A stretch of DNA of 64,000 nt from Terriglobia bacterium (GCA_022452285.1 JAKUNG010000002.1:145716-209715); one strand, 5' to 3'; positions 9,712-19,104 are shown, counted from the first letter of the stretch. The notes: a model not told the origin generated them from the letters alone. Numbers and translations: made by a program.

Positions 9712-10512
9712 TCAATGTGATACGAGGTCTACGAAAATTTTCTGCCCTTTTCTTTGCACACCTAGTTTTAACAAACTCCCAGTCAGTCCAGAAATTTGGT
9801 CTCGAAAATCTGAAACATTCCTTATTAATTTGGAATTAACTGAAAAAATAACATCACCTCTCTTCAAACCACTGCTTTGACTTTTTTCTATATTTGAAAC
9901 CAAAACACCCTCTTGTCCATCTAGTTTGAATGCAACCATTAATTCAGCTGTAACATCTTGAACTGTAATGCCCTTTATTTTTTGAACACTAGGTCTTTTA
10001 ATTTCTTTTAAATCAAATGTATTATCACCTTTCATTAATGACCTAGAAACCATGATCGGTTTATGGAAACGAAGCGCTAAAGCAATGGCGTCACTCGGTC
10101 GACTGTCAAACTGAAATTCATCTCCCTCAGAACTAAGATAAATCTTTGCATAATAGGTGCCGCCTTTTAGATCATTAACAAGAACTTTCTGAAAAACAAT
10201 TCCAGTTTTCCGTAAAATTGTTTTCAAGAGATCGTGTGTCATTGGTCTCGGTGCCGTCTGACCTTGCAACTCTAGCTTAATAGCTCGTGCTTCAGAAATG
10301 CCAATCCAGATGGGAATAGCTCGATCTGTTTTATCATCTTGAAGAATTACAACAGGCAGGTTGCTATTAGAATCAAAACCAACATCTACTACTTCAACAA
10401 TGACCGATTCATTATTATCACTAGAAAACTTGGACTCCGATCCTATCTGACTAAACAATAAGACCAATAAACTGATTGTTATATTTCTAATACTGAACAA
10501 TGAGTTTTTCAT
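9712..10512 (-). CDS. Exported bifunctional-nuclease-domain (DUF151) protein with C-terminal PDZ domain
   Basis: 266 residues. There is a hydrophobic signal sequence at about 8-26 (ISLLVLLFSQIGS). A BFN/DUF151 domain spans about 37-165, with the hallmark IPIWIGISEARAIKLEL and DSRPSDAIALALR motifs. A PDZ-like domain (about 180-262) carries GVLVSNIEKSQSSGLKRGD and VISVNS-type ligand-loop sequence. Bacterial BFN proteins are usually cytoplasmic and fused to UVR; plant and Thermotoga relatives were reported to have nuclease activity. A secreted BFN-PDZ fusion suggests an envelope scaffold or regulator instead. The role here is unproven. A Shine-Dalgarno (AAGAG) precedes the ATG. Confidence 0.82.
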   Translation of the reverse strand: MKNSLFSIRNITISLLVLLFSQIGSESKFSSDNNESVIVEVVDVGFDSNSNLPVVILQDDKTDRAIPIWIGISEARAIKLELQGQTAPRPMTHDLLKTILRKTGIVFQKVLVNDLKGGTYYAKIYLSSEGDEFQFDSRPSDAIALALRFHKPIMVSRSLMKGDNTFDLKEIKRPSVQKIKGITVQDVTAELMVAFKLDGQEGVLVSNIEKSQSSGLKRGDVIFSVNSKLIRNVSDFRDQISGLTGSLLKLGVQRKGQKIFVDLVSH

Positions 10513-10566
10513 GATTGCTCTTTTCTATTTTCTTATTGGCTCTAGAAAGTTTCTGAATTGCTTTAA

Positions 10567-11352
10567 CTAAATTGCTGTCCATCCCCCATCGATTAAAAGA
10601 GTATGACCCGTAATTAACTGCGCAGCAGAACTAGCAAGAAATACTACGGAACCTGTGATATCTTCTGGCTGTCCTAGACGTCCAAGTGGTATTCTCCGGA
10701 GAACCTCATTGGTAAAGCTTTCTTCTTGAAAGAGTTTGTCTGTCAATGGAGTACGAACAAAAGTTGGCCCAATAGCATTGACATTAATATTTTTACTGGC
10801 CCATTCAATTGCCAGCACTCGAGTCAGGTTTACAACACCAGCCTTACTAGAACAGTACGCTGCTCTATTATAATAACCAATCACTCCATTTTGAGAAGCT
10901 ACATTAATAATTTTTCCAAATCGTCTCTCAATCATTGTTCTGCCAACTTCCTGACAACAGAAAAAAACACCTTTCAAATTTACATCTAACACTTTATCCC
11001 AATCATCTTCTGTTACCTCTACGGCTGGCTTAGAAATATTAACCCCGGCGTTATTAACCAAAATGTCAATCCTTCCATATTGATCGATTGTTTTCTTTAC
11101 CATTCGTCTAATACTTCTAATTGAAGTTACATTTAAAGAAACAGCAACAGACTTTCTTCCTAACTGTATAATCCTGTCTCTTGTCTTTTTAGCGTTGTGA
11201 AGTCGCTGGGCTAAATCAGTCACCACCACAGTTGCTCCAGCTTCTGCAAAAGCGATTGCTATAGCCTGTCCTAAGCCGGAACCAGACCCAGTTACTACTG
11301 CTACTTGATTGTCCAATCGCATCGAAGGCGACATTGACTTCCCTGAGGTCAT
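10567..11352 (-). CDS. Short-chain dehydrogenase (SDR family oxidoreductase)
   Basis: 261 residues with TGSGSGLGQ cofactor loop, NNAGVN, INVASQNG (Ser), YCSSK (Tyr/Lys) and the terminal GHTLLIDGGW. NAD(P)H-dependent oxidation or reduction of an alcohol/ketone. It is the downstream-most gene of the long minus-strand catabolic block and lies 49 nt after the solute symporter, so it likely acts on the imported compound or an intermediate. The upstream GGAG nine bases before the ATG supports this start; MSPSM at residue 7 is a less likely alternative. Confidence 0.9.
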   Translation of the reverse strand: MTSGKSMSPSMRLDNQVAVVTGSGSGLGQAIAIAFAEAGATVVVTDLAQRLHNAKKTRDRIIQLGRKSVAVSLNVTSIRSIRRMVKKTIDQYGRIDILVNNAGVNISKPAVEVTEDDWDKVLDVNLKGVFFCCQEVGRTMIERRFGKIINVASQNGVIGYYNRAAYCSSKAGVVNLTRVLAIEWASKNINVNAIGPTFVRTPLTDKLFQEESFTNEVLRRIPLGRLGQPEDITGSVVFLASSAAQLITGHTLLIDGGWTAI

Positions 11353-11401
11353 AGGTTAATCTCCTGCATCAATTACTAGATGTTTTCAAGGGCATATATG
11401 C

Positions 11402-12919
11402 CTATAGGGTTAAACCATCAACCGCATCTTTTGATGGTTTTGGAAAAACAATAGCAATCAACCCTGCAATTGCTAGTCCTACCAGAAATGGAAGGGGCAC
11501 AACCCATACAAAAGAATAACTCTTTTCCATACCAAACCATTCCTTACCAAAACAAACAAAGAGACTCATCAAGGTTCCAGCTACAAATCCCATCAAAGCA
11601 GCACTTTTACCAGCACGTCTAAAGAGAATTCCTCCAAAAAATAGTACTGCTAGAGGACCTACAAAGATATGATTGAGTCGACCCGTTAGTTCAACCAAAT
11701 TCCATTCGGTGTTTTGAGCCATAAAAGCAGTACTAACTGCAGTTATTATTCCTAAAATTCCTGCAAAAAGAGAAACCATTTTGTCTGCCCACAAATTTTT
11801 CACATAAATCTTGAAAAGGTTAAATCTTTCAAAAAAATCAGAGACAACTACGCCAGAAATTGAATTGATTCCAGAACTCAAACTAGACATTGCTGCGGCT
11901 AATAAAGCAGCTAACAACAGACCTGAAATACCTGCAGGAAGCTCTTCCACTATGAATACAGGCATTACTTTATCAGCTCTTCCAGCTATTTCTTCCTGAA
12001 ACTGTTGTATTGAACTATTCGAGGTTTTGGCATAAAAAGCAAACAACGATAACCCACAAAATAATAGTGCAACCATCACAACAAAATTGAACGCAGCAAA
12101 CATCCAAACACTCTTGCGTGCAGCAGATAGATTGGGGCAACTCAAATAACGCTGTATTGCAACTTGATCACCGCCCAAAGTACAAATGTTCCAGAAAAAG
12201 TTTCCAAGAATGATACCAACAACTGTAATCCGCACTGTTGGATCCCAACTGAAAGTTTCAATGTTCGTTCGGCCAGCTCCAGAAAAGGTAGTCCACCATT
12301 CTGTTGGTCCACTCCCAATTGAAAAACCTATCATCATTGGAATGGCTACAGCGCCACCTAGTAGAATTAATAGTTGTAAGTTATCTGTCCAAACAACTGT
12401 ACGAAGTCCACCTGTTGTTGTATAGAAAGTGGTTACTAGACCAATAGCCACGATGGTGTAATACAGATTCCAACTTGTAATCTCAACTATAGCAAAACTA
12501 CAGGTATATATTATTAATCCCATCCAGATAATTGTCCTTAAAACAAAAATAAGAGAAGCTAGGCTCCGAAAACGGACATCGAATCTTTTCTCTAAGTACT
12601 CGTACGCACTAGTAATTGGAAGACCCCGCAAAACAGGCAATAAGATTTGATTAGCAACAGGAACAAATAGTGGCATTGCAATTATTCCCGCCATATAAGC
12701 AATACCGTACCGAATCATTTCACCCGGAACAGACAAAAAGCTAATTGTTGAGAGAAGAGTCGCCATCATACTTCCACCTAATAACATCCAATGCATACTT
12801 CGGCCACCCAGTAAATACTCCTCCCTTGAAGTCTGACGTCGTGAAAAATAAATCCCTATAATTGAGATCAGCGCCATATAGAGGACAATCACTACTACAT
12901 CTAAAGTTGTTAACTGCAT
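11402..12919 (-). CDS. Sodium:solute symporter (SSS family)
   Basis: Inner-membrane Na+-coupled importer of 505 residues with about 13 hydrophobic helices. Family features are the YLLGGRSMHW segment (residues 35-44) leading into TM2, GGDQVAIQRYLS in the middle and SSLSSGINSISGVV (about 345-358), which carries the Na+-binding Ser/Thr region of TM8. The substrate class (sugar, organic acid, sialic acid, amino acid) cannot be fixed from sequence. GGGAG stands seven bases before the ATG. Between an aldolase and an SDR in a catabolic block, it is the probable entry point for the block's substrate. Confidence 0.92.
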   Translation of the reverse strand: MQLTTLDVVVIVLYMALISIIGIYFSRRQTSREEYLLGGRSMHWMLLGGSMMATLLSTISFLSVPGEMIRYGIAYMAGIIAMPLFVPVANQILLPVLRGLPITSAYEYLEKRFDVRFRSLASLIFVLRTIIWMGLIIYTCSFAIVEITSWNLYYTIVAIGLVTTFYTTTGGLRTVVWTDNLQLLILLGGAVAIPMMIGFSIGSGPTEWWTTFSGAGRTNIETFSWDPTVRITVVGIILGNFFWNICTLGGDQVAIQRYLSCPNLSAARKSVWMFAAFNFVVMVALLFCGLSLFAFYAKTSNSSIQQFQEEIAGRADKVMPVFIVEELPAGISGLLLAALLAAAMSSLSSGINSISGVVVSDFFERFNLFKIYVKNLWADKMVSLFAGILGIITAVSTAFMAQNTEWNLVELTGRLNHIFVGPLAVLFFGGILFRRAGKSAALMGFVAGTLMSLFVCFGKEWFGMEKSYSFVWVVPLPFLVGLAIAGLIAIVFPKPSKDAVDGLTL

Positions 12920-12991
12920 ACATTTTCTCCCGGGCTCTTTAGTTTGTTAGGCACAGTATTAAGTCTAGGCAGCACCATGATTTTGTCGCTA

Positions 12992-13783
12992 TTAAGATTG
13001 TTTTTTTGCCACTTTTGAGTGAGCGTCATGGATTTCCTTTACTAATTCTTTAGAACGATGTCTTACAATTCCTGAGATTTCTGAACAAATGAAAAATGAA
13101 AACCCTCGGTTAATCCAAAAACTAGCCTGTTCAACTGATCCAACAACCATTCCACAGTTCTTTCCAATGGCCCCCGCTTCCTTTTTAACCTCATCTATCG
13201 CTGCAATGACCTCTGGATGTTCCATATCTCCCCAACGACTTAAATTCAAGGAAAGATCATAAGGACCTAACATGGCTGAATCAATCCAGTCATGAGATAT
13301 TAGTGACTGAAGATTATTGATGCCTATTGGACTTTCAAATTGAGTCATAATAAAAAAACTAGATTCTATTTGATCCCAAGCAGAACGGTCTAAGCCATTA
13401 TTGGCAAAGATTGCTGGCCCACCTGGACCCCGGCGTCCTTTAGGCGGAATAAAAACTCCCTGTCGGATAGCCTCTATTTGTTCCTGAGTTTCTAACCAAG
13501 GAACCATCAAACCAGCAGCACCCATATCCATATATCTCCGGATCAAATGATAAAGAGCAGCTTCTGGACGAATTAGTAATGGCAGATCTAGTAACCGCGC
13601 TGTCCGACATAATTCCTCGGCAGTGCGAAGATCAGCTGAACCATGTTCCATATCTAAAACGACAAAATCCATACCCTCTGCTTTAAATATTTCCAAGAAA
13701 ACAGCTGAAAAATCAAAGGTTAAAAACACACCCAAGGTTAACTCTCTATTCCGGACTTTAGATTTTAATGTTTTTGCAAGCAA
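12992..13783 (-). CDS. HpcH/HpaI aldolase family protein (first copy)
   Basis: Class II, divalent-metal-dependent aldolase of the 2-oxo-3-deoxy/4-hydroxy-2-oxo acid type, 263 residues. Metal and substrate residues are visible in VVLDMEHGSAD (residues about 41-51), in the QFESPIGINNL region (Glu ligand) and in DSAMLGPYDLSLNL (Asp ligand); GAAGLMVPW is the typical core strand. The start is a TTG: AAAGGACGG lies seven bases before it and no ATG precedes the conserved sequence. It is a paralogue of the gene at 18243-19046, and both have an AAGGACGG Shine-Dalgarno. Expected reaction: reversible cleavage to pyruvate plus an aldehyde, or a related C-C cleavage. Confidence 0.88.
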   Translation of the reverse strand: MLAKTLKSKVRNRELTLGVFLTFDFSAVFLEIFKAEGMDFVVLDMEHGSADLRTAEELCRTARLLDLPLLIRPEAALYHLIRRYMDMGAAGLMVPWLETQEQIEAIRQGVFIPPKGRRGPGGPAIFANNGLDRSAWDQIESSFFIMTQFESPIGINNLQSLISHDWIDSAMLGPYDLSLNLSRWGDMEHPEVIAAIDEVKKEAGAIGKNCGMVVGSVEQASFWINRGFSFFICSEISGIVRHRSKELVKEIHDAHSKVAKKQS

Positions 13784-13894
13784 TTGTGCCGTCCTTTCAT
13801 TAGTTGTTCATTAATAAGAACTTTTTCTGGTTCCACCTCAAAACAAATCTTAATTAATTTAACCAAACCAAAATAAAATCCTTACAACCATAAT

Positions 13895-15037
13895 TTAAAA
13901 CCTTCCCTTCATGCTAAGAAAGTCAATAGGAAGCGATGTCACCTCTGTTGTTACAAGATCAGCCAGAGCTTCTGCTATCACAGGAGAAAATTTAAACCCA
14001 TGACCAGAAAAACCTGTAGCAAAGATAATTTCGTCATTGTGAGGATCACGATCAATTATACAATGTCCATCTGGAGTCATTACATATAGACATGTCTTCG
14101 CCCTAACTATTTGTTTTAAAGGGTCTTGATCCGGATTGATTAAACTCGGAATAAATTTTGAGACATCACTGATCAAAGAATTCAAATCTTTTTCATCAAC
14201 GGGGGGCACTTTAACTGGGTATCCTAATAGAGGGTCCCCCCTCTCATGATGAGCAATTTTGACACCTCCACCGCCCATATTAGGAAACCCATAAAAGCCA
14301 CGAGGAGCGAATGCAAATATGGGTAAGCAGTCGGGTGAAAACAACTCAGATCTATAGGGCTTAACCCAAGCAAGGACTTGTCTTCGAATGACTAAGGGTA
14401 AATCTAATGAAGCCAAAATCTTACTAGTTAGGGCTCCTGCAGTAACAAGTACTTTCTTAGCAGATATTTTTTCTTGGTTGGTATCTATAAAAATATCTCC
14501 TTTATTAGAAGTCCACTCTAAAGCTGGCTGATTAGTTCTTAAGTCAGCCCCTAACTGACGAGCTTGTTTTAAAGCATTGGTTATGGCAAGTGGAACATCT
14601 ATCAAACCAGCTTCACAGTCAATCAGTCCAATAAATTCTTCAGGTGGTTTTAAAGCAGGAAATTGTTTATGGATCTCGACAGAATTTAGCTTCTGTAGCT
14701 CTAAATTATAAACTGAAGCGCTTTGGACTATACCCTTAATTAATTCACTTTGAGGATCACCAATGCTGATTACTCCAGAACGGGTCAGTAGAGGCAAGTC
14801 CCATTCTTCAGCCAACCTATCCCAAATCTGAAGAGAACGTTTGATTAATGGCACATAGTTAGGATGTTCCGTATAAACTGTCCTAAAAGCTCTAGTGTCA
14901 CCTCCGTGGCTGCCTTCTTCATGAGGAGGAGAATACTTGTCAAAACCAATTACTGAAAGTTTTCGTTTAGCTAGTTCTAGGGCAGCAAAACTCCCCATAC
15001 TCCCTAAACCGATAATAGCAACATCAAATTGTTTCAT
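13895..15037 (-). CDS. FAD-dependent oxidase, monomeric sarcosine oxidase/N-methyltryptophan oxidase family
   Basis: Oxidative demethylation or deamination of secondary amines. 380 residues, starting with the FAD Rossmann motif IIGLGSMGSFAALELAKR (8-25) and GFDKYSP. The SHGGDTRAFR segment follows (His near the flavin). KTCLYVMTPDGH near residue 317 contains the Cys that in this family attaches FAD covalently, and GFSGHGFKFSP is the C-terminal substrate loop. Length matches MSOX/SolA. It lies 30 nt downstream of the cyclodeaminase gene in an apparent operon with an aminotransferase, so it probably oxidises an N-alkyl amino acid or cyclic imino acid. Exact substrate unknown. Confidence 0.88.
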   Translation of the reverse strand: MKQFDVAIIGLGSMGSFAALELAKRKLSVIGFDKYSPPHEEGSHGGDTRAFRTVYTEHPNYVPLIKRSLQIWDRLAEEWDLPLLTRSGVISIGDPQSELIKGIVQSASVYNLELQKLNSVEIHKQFPALKPPEEFIGLIDCEAGLIDVPLAITNALKQARQLGADLRTNQPALEWTSNKGDIFIDTNQEKISAKKVLVTAGALTSKILASLDLPLVIRRQVLAWVKPYRSELFSPDCLPIFAFAPRGFYGFPNMGGGGVKIAHHERGDPLLGYPVKVPPVDEKDLNSLISDVSKFIPSLINPDQDPLKQIVRAKTCLYVMTPDGHCIIDRDPHNDEIIFATGFSGHGFKFSPVIAEALADLVTTEVTSLPIDFLSMKGRF

Positions 15038-15067
15038 ATTAATTTAAATAAATCGCTTTTCACCAGG

Positions 15068-16048
15068 TTAACAAAACGCTATGTGGACTCCCATATTCTT
15101 AAGAGTAGCCTGATCAAAAATACTCTTAGCAACTGTTGTATCCTGCACTCCCAAGCCGATCCCATCAAAAAGTGTGATTTCCTCATTACACGTTCGGCCC
15201 TTAACGTCTCCAATAATAACTTGTCCTAGACTTCCAACATAACAATCCTTAGATAAAACACCACTTTCGATCGCCTGACTAGATTCACCTCTTTCTTTAC
15301 AATGTTCCACTTTATCCGCAAAGAGTCGACAACGGGGCAATAAACTTGGTTCACATTCGATTTTGCTATGTAGATCTGCTCCCATGCAAGAAAGATGTGT
15401 GCCTTCCCTTACCCAGTCCTTTCTTACAATAGGCTCAGAACTATTCGTGGCTGTACATATGACATCTGCTTCTCGGCAGGCCGTTTCACTATTCGCAACC
15501 TCAATCGGGATACTAATCTCAGAAGATAATTCGTTAACAACTTTGTCGGCTTGTGATTGACGCATATCGAAAAGGAAAATCTTTTTAAAAGGACGCACAG
15601 TACTCACAGCTCTAATACACTGTTGACCAAGCTGACCAGCACCAATTACGGTCAGGGTTTCCACATCTTCTCTCCCTAAATGTTTAACTGCCACTGCAGC
15701 GGCGGCGGCTGTTCTATACATGGTGGCTAAAACCGATTCAACAATCAGTAGCAACTCACCAGTATCAGGATCATAAAGATTCATCGTGCTGAAGATTGTT
15801 GGCAACCCTCGTTCTACATTGCCCTTCCGTTCTTGTCCCATTTTCATTGAAAAAGTGTTCGTAGCTTTAGTATAGCCAGTCAAACAAGCAGCAATACCCC
15901 CTGGAAGATCAACAATGTATTTAGGTGGTAGAAGATCCTTCCCTTTTTCAAATTCAGCGAAGCACTTCTCAATTGATATAATGATTTCTTTTAAATCAAT
16001 TTCTTTCGCAACTTGTTCTCGACTTAAAACGATTGTTTTTCTAACCAT
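15068..16048 (-). CDS. Ornithine cyclodeaminase/mu-crystallin family protein
   Basis: NAD(P)-dependent enzyme of 326 residues. The Rossmann motif is TVIGAGQLGQQCIRAV (residues about 132-147); the substrate-binding region has SMKMGQERKGN and MYRTAAAAAVAV. Family members cyclise ornithine to proline, reduce cyclic ketimines, or oxidise alanine or lysine derivatives. The start overlaps the 3' end of the aminotransferase gene by 25 nt with AAGGATG before the ATG, so translation is probably coupled. Coupling with a PLP aminotransferase and an MSOX-like oxidase fits a ketimine/imino-acid pathway. Substrate unknown. Confidence 0.88.
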   Translation of the reverse strand: MVRKTIVLSREQVAKEIDLKEIIISIEKCFAEFEKGKDLLPPKYIVDLPGGIAACLTGYTKATNTFSMKMGQERKGNVERGLPTIFSTMNLYDPDTGELLLIVESVLATMYRTAAAAAVAVKHLGREDVETLTVIGAGQLGQQCIRAVSTVRPFKKIFLFDMRQSQADKVVNELSSEISIPIEVANSETACREADVICTATNSSEPIVRKDWVREGTHLSCMGADLHSKIECEPSLLPRCRLFADKVEHCKERGESSQAIESGVLSKDCYVGSLGQVIIGDVKGRTCNEEITLFDGIGLGVQDTTVAKSIFDQATLKNMGVHIAFC

Positions 16049-17193
16049 GGGATCATCCTTTCAAAAGCATTTTCAATCCTTTCGAGAGAAGTCGCATAAC
16101 TCAGTCGAAAGGCATTTCGACAAGATTTACCAAAAGTATCACCTGGAGTAGCACAAACTCTTATTTCATGGAGCATTCGAAGAACAAATTCTGAACCATC
16201 AGTTCCCTTTGGAAGTGACGGCATAATATAGAATGCTCCTTGCGGTTGATAACTCTGGAGATGACAGCAAGCTTTCAGAAGTTCCACAATTCTATTCCGT
16301 CTCTTTCTATACTCTCCAACCATCTCATGGACACAGGTTTGATCACCTTTTAAGGCTTCAATTGCAGCCCACTGTCCAGGCGTATTTCCTACCGTAGTTG
16401 TATAGGTATGATAGCGTCTTAGAGTCTTAACATTCCTAGAACTAGAAATCAACCAGCCCACCCTCAACCCTGGTATGCTATAGGTTTTTGAGAAACTACT
16501 AGCAACAATCACATGGTCTAGATCAATGTCAAAATCAAGGACGCTTGGCGATGGCAATTCGTCAAAAACTATACGGTCATAAACTTCGTCACTAATTATA
16601 GTTACGCCACGATTCGCAGCTTCGTGGCAAATAGCTTGTAACGTTGCAGGAGGGTAAACTGTTCCCGTTGGATTTCCAGGAGAATTAAGAATGATGGCAC
16701 ACGTTCTAGGTGTGATTGCATCAATTACTTCGTTCGGGTCAACCTGATAGCCTTGCTCTGCAGTTGTTATAATTCGATGCACCTGAGCACCTGCTAGTTC
16801 AACTAAAGGCTGGAAAAGCACAAAAGAAGGCTCAATTACTATAACTTCTCGCCCTGGAGCAGCTAAGCTTGTAACAGCTAAAAAGATAGCCTCTCCAGCT
16901 CCAGTCGTCTCCAAAAAGTTTTCCTCAATCAGATTTTGTTTACACCGTCCTCGATAATAATGGGTTAGGGCCGTTAACAATTCTGGTAATCCCGCATCCA
17001 TTGTATACCGAGTTTTGCCCTCACGAAGGGCTTTAATATGAGCCTTAATGATGTGTGCTGGAGTTGGAAAGTCTGGCTGGCCTATCGAAAGATGAACTAC
17101 ATCTTCTAAGGTTGCAGCCAAGTTAAACATGCGCCGAATTCCGGATGTAGGAAGTGCTTCAAGATTTGGATTCCACCGAGCAGAAACATTCAT
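16024..17193 (-). CDS. PLP-dependent aminotransferase, class I/II (fold type I)
   Basis: 389 residues, cytoplasmic. SPGNPTGTVY carries the Asn that contacts PLP, ISDEVYDRIVFDE the Asp that pairs with the pyridine nitrogen, SFSKTYSIPGLRVGW the Schiff-base Lys and phosphate-binding Arg, and AFRLSYATS the C-terminal substrate Arg. It belongs to the aspartate/aromatic aminotransferase I-gamma group. AAGGA six bases before the ATG supports the start. It is the first gene of a coupled trio with the cyclodeaminase and oxidase. Confidence 0.92.
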   Translation of the reverse strand: MNVSARWNPNLEALPTSGIRRMFNLAATLEDVVHLSIGQPDFPTPAHIIKAHIKALREGKTRYTMDAGLPELLTALTHYYRGRCKQNLIEENFLETTGAGEAIFLAVTSLAAPGREVIVIEPSFVLFQPLVELAGAQVHRIITTAEQGYQVDPNEVIDAITPRTCAIILNSPGNPTGTVYPPATLQAICHEAANRGVTIISDEVYDRIVFDELPSPSVLDFDIDLDHVIVASSFSKTYSIPGLRVGWLISSSRNVKTLRRYHTYTTTVGNTPGQWAAIEALKGDQTCVHEMVGEYRKRRNRIVELLKACCHLQSYQPQGAFYIMPSLPKGTDGSEFVLRMLHEIRVCATPGDTFGKSCRNAFRLSYATSLERIENAFERMIPWLEKQSF

Positions 17194-17337
17194 AGTCTAT
17201 CCTTAGTCAGAAGTGAATTACTGTAAAATGTCTTAATAATTACTATATATCTTATTTAGTAATCTTGTTATTCGGATGACTTAATCTCTAGATTTTTTTT
17301 CAAGGTAATCACACAGGAAAGATTCATGTCACGTCTG

Positions 17338-18189
17338 TTAAGATGAAATCACATTATTCTGGAGAACACCAACTCCTTCGATCTCAACTTCTACCTTATC
17401 ACCAGGATTAAGCGGACCTGTTTTTCCAGAGGTACCTGTAAAAATCAAATCACCTGGCATCAGAGTTACATACTGACTAATGAAACTAACCACGGTTGGA
17501 CAATCAAAAATTAACTCTGCAGTAGATACTTCCTGGACTGTTTGTCCATTCAGTCTAGTTTTCATCATCAAATTTCCATAATTAATTCCACTTGCGATAT
17601 ATGGACCTACAGGGGAAAAAGTATCTGCACCTTTAGCACGCCACCATTGAACATCTTTTTGAGGACCATTTTGCCAAATCCTTTCACTGATATCGTTTCC
17701 ACAAGTCACTCCAAAGATTGATTTTTCTGCATCAACAACAGATATCCGACGAGATTTTTGACCAATAACAATCACTAATTCTCCTTCATAGTGGACCTCC
17801 TCAGCTTCTTTAGGAAGGACGATTGGGTCTCGTGGATTTTGCAAAGCTGAGATAGGCTTATAAAAAACTTCTGGTTTTTTAGGAGGACTCGAATCATTAA
17901 GGTGACTTCTGTAATTTCCAGCCAAGGCCAAAATCTTTGTTGGAGAACAAGGACTCAGGACCTTAATATCGTTCAACTGATGCTTAACATCTAATCGCTT
18001 TTTCTCACCAAAAATGTCTCCTTCAATTTGCGTAACAACATCACTTTCCAAAATACCGTAGTATTCCTTCCCCTCTTTTTGGAATCGAATGTATAAGGAA
18101 TCTGCTGATTCTTTTCGAGCTTTTAACTGACAACTAACGCCGAGAATTGTTGCAAAAGAGGTCAGAGCCTGTCTACGTGTGATTTTCAT
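17338..18189 (-). CDS. Fumarylacetoacetate hydrolase (FAH) family protein with export-like N-terminus
   Basis: 283 residues with the FAH fold. KILALAGNYRSH is the start of the core, VHYEGELVIVIG holds the two metal-binding Glu, GNDISER holds the Asp, WWRAKGADTFSPVGP is the substrate loop and MPGDLIFTGTSGKTG the C-terminal signature. Members hydrolyse or decarboxylate oxo acids. Unusually the N-terminus is MKITRRQALTSFATILGVSC, a Tat-like twin arginine (5-6), a hydrophobic stretch and a possible lipobox Cys 20. A TTG 27 nt upstream is in frame, but AGG lies close to this ATG and the export-like peptide starts there. Export of an FAH enzyme is rare, so this needs confirming. It sits between the two aldolase-linked parts of the block. 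Confidence 0.85.
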   Translation of the reverse strand: MKITRRQALTSFATILGVSCQLKARKESADSLYIRFQKEGKEYYGILESDVVTQIEGDIFGEKKRLDVKHQLNDIKVLSPCSPTKILALAGNYRSHLNDSSPPKKPEVFYKPISALQNPRDPIVLPKEAEEVHYEGELVIVIGQKSRRISVVDAEKSIFGVTCGNDISERIWQNGPQKDVQWWRAKGADTFSPVGPYIASGINYGNLMMKTRLNGQTVQEVSTAELIFDCPTVVSFISQYVTLMPGDLIFTGTSGKTGPLNPGDKVEVEIEGVGVLQNNVISS

Positions 18190-18242
18190 AACCTGTCTTT
18201 CCTTTTCAGATCTCAATTTTTATAAAAAACTAATTGAAACTT

Positions 18243-19046
18243 CTATTTGGGTAGATGACCTAATCGTTCTGAGCATCTTTTCATCCTTTGGAATGCCTCA
18301 ATCAAATCGGTAATGTCATGTCCCGGACACACCATTCTGAAACCTTGCGCTGCCCTTTCCTCGGCTTCGTCTGGGCTATTTGTAACATACCCGGCTGCAA
18401 CTCCCGTTTCATTAGATGCTTTTAGTACTTCCTGTACTAGCTCCTCAGCTGATACAGATGGTCGGAAAGACCTTGCTGGTTTGTCGTCCATTGATTCTCC
18501 GGCAACTGCACGCTCGAGATCATAAGGTCCAATAAGGACACAATCTACACCTTTCACTTCCATCATCGCCCTTACATTTTTTACTCCTTTGGGTGTTTCA
18601 ACCATGACTATTGTAAGGATTTGATCATTAGCATTTTCAGTATAGTCAAAGTAATTATGGTTGGCATGATAAGCAGTTCGAAGACCTGTCGCAGATCGCC
18701 TTCCTTCAGGAGGGAATTTGGCAGCATTGACAATACTCTGGCATTCTTCAACTGTTTCAACCATTGGAATTATTATACCTAGAGCTCCTAAGTCTAATAC
18801 CTTCCCAATCCAAGCTGGGTCGGAACCTAAAGGTCGTACCAAAGGAATTGTATCCGTATTTACAAACGGAGCCATTGACGCATTGATACTAGATTCAGAC
18901 CAAGCACCATGTTGCCAATCTATCCAAACAAAATCAAAGCCATGTTGAACTGCCTCTTCTGCAATTTCCGGGGAAGGATAATATAAAGACGGGCCTGAAA
19001 TAATTCCTCCCTCCAAAAGTTTCTTACGAGCCAAATTAATCTTCAT
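18243..19046 (-). CDS. HpcH/HpaI aldolase family protein (second copy)
   Basis: 267 residues, same metal-dependent aldolase fold as the gene at 12992-13783 but divergent. FVWIDWQHGAWSES replaces the DMEHG motif (Asp-Trp-Gln-His), VETPKGVKNV holds the metal Glu, and DCVLIGPYDLERAVAG the metal Asp. The N-terminus ISGPSLYYPSPEIAE is shared with a group of uncharacterised aldolases. In-frame GTG 30 nt upstream contains the Shine-Dalgarno AAAAAGGACGG of the ATG at 19046, so this ATG is the start. It follows the PhyH gene on the same strand (58 nt). Confidence 0.88.
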   Translation of the reverse strand: MKINLARKKLLEGGIISGPSLYYPSPEIAEEAVQHGFDFVWIDWQHGAWSESSINASMAPFVNTDTIPLVRPLGSDPAWIGKVLDLGALGIIIPMVETVEECQSIVNAAKFPPEGRRSATGLRTAYHANHNYFDYTENANDQILTIVMVETPKGVKNVRAMMEVKGVDCVLIGPYDLERAVAGESMDDKPARSFRPSVSAEELVQEVLKASNETGVAAGYVTNSPDEAEERAAQGFRMVCPGHDITDLIEAFQRMKRCSERLGHLPK

Positions 19047-19104
19047 TTTTAACACCGTCCTTTTTATAATTTTCACTAATTACATGACGCCTATAACATA
19101 GGTG

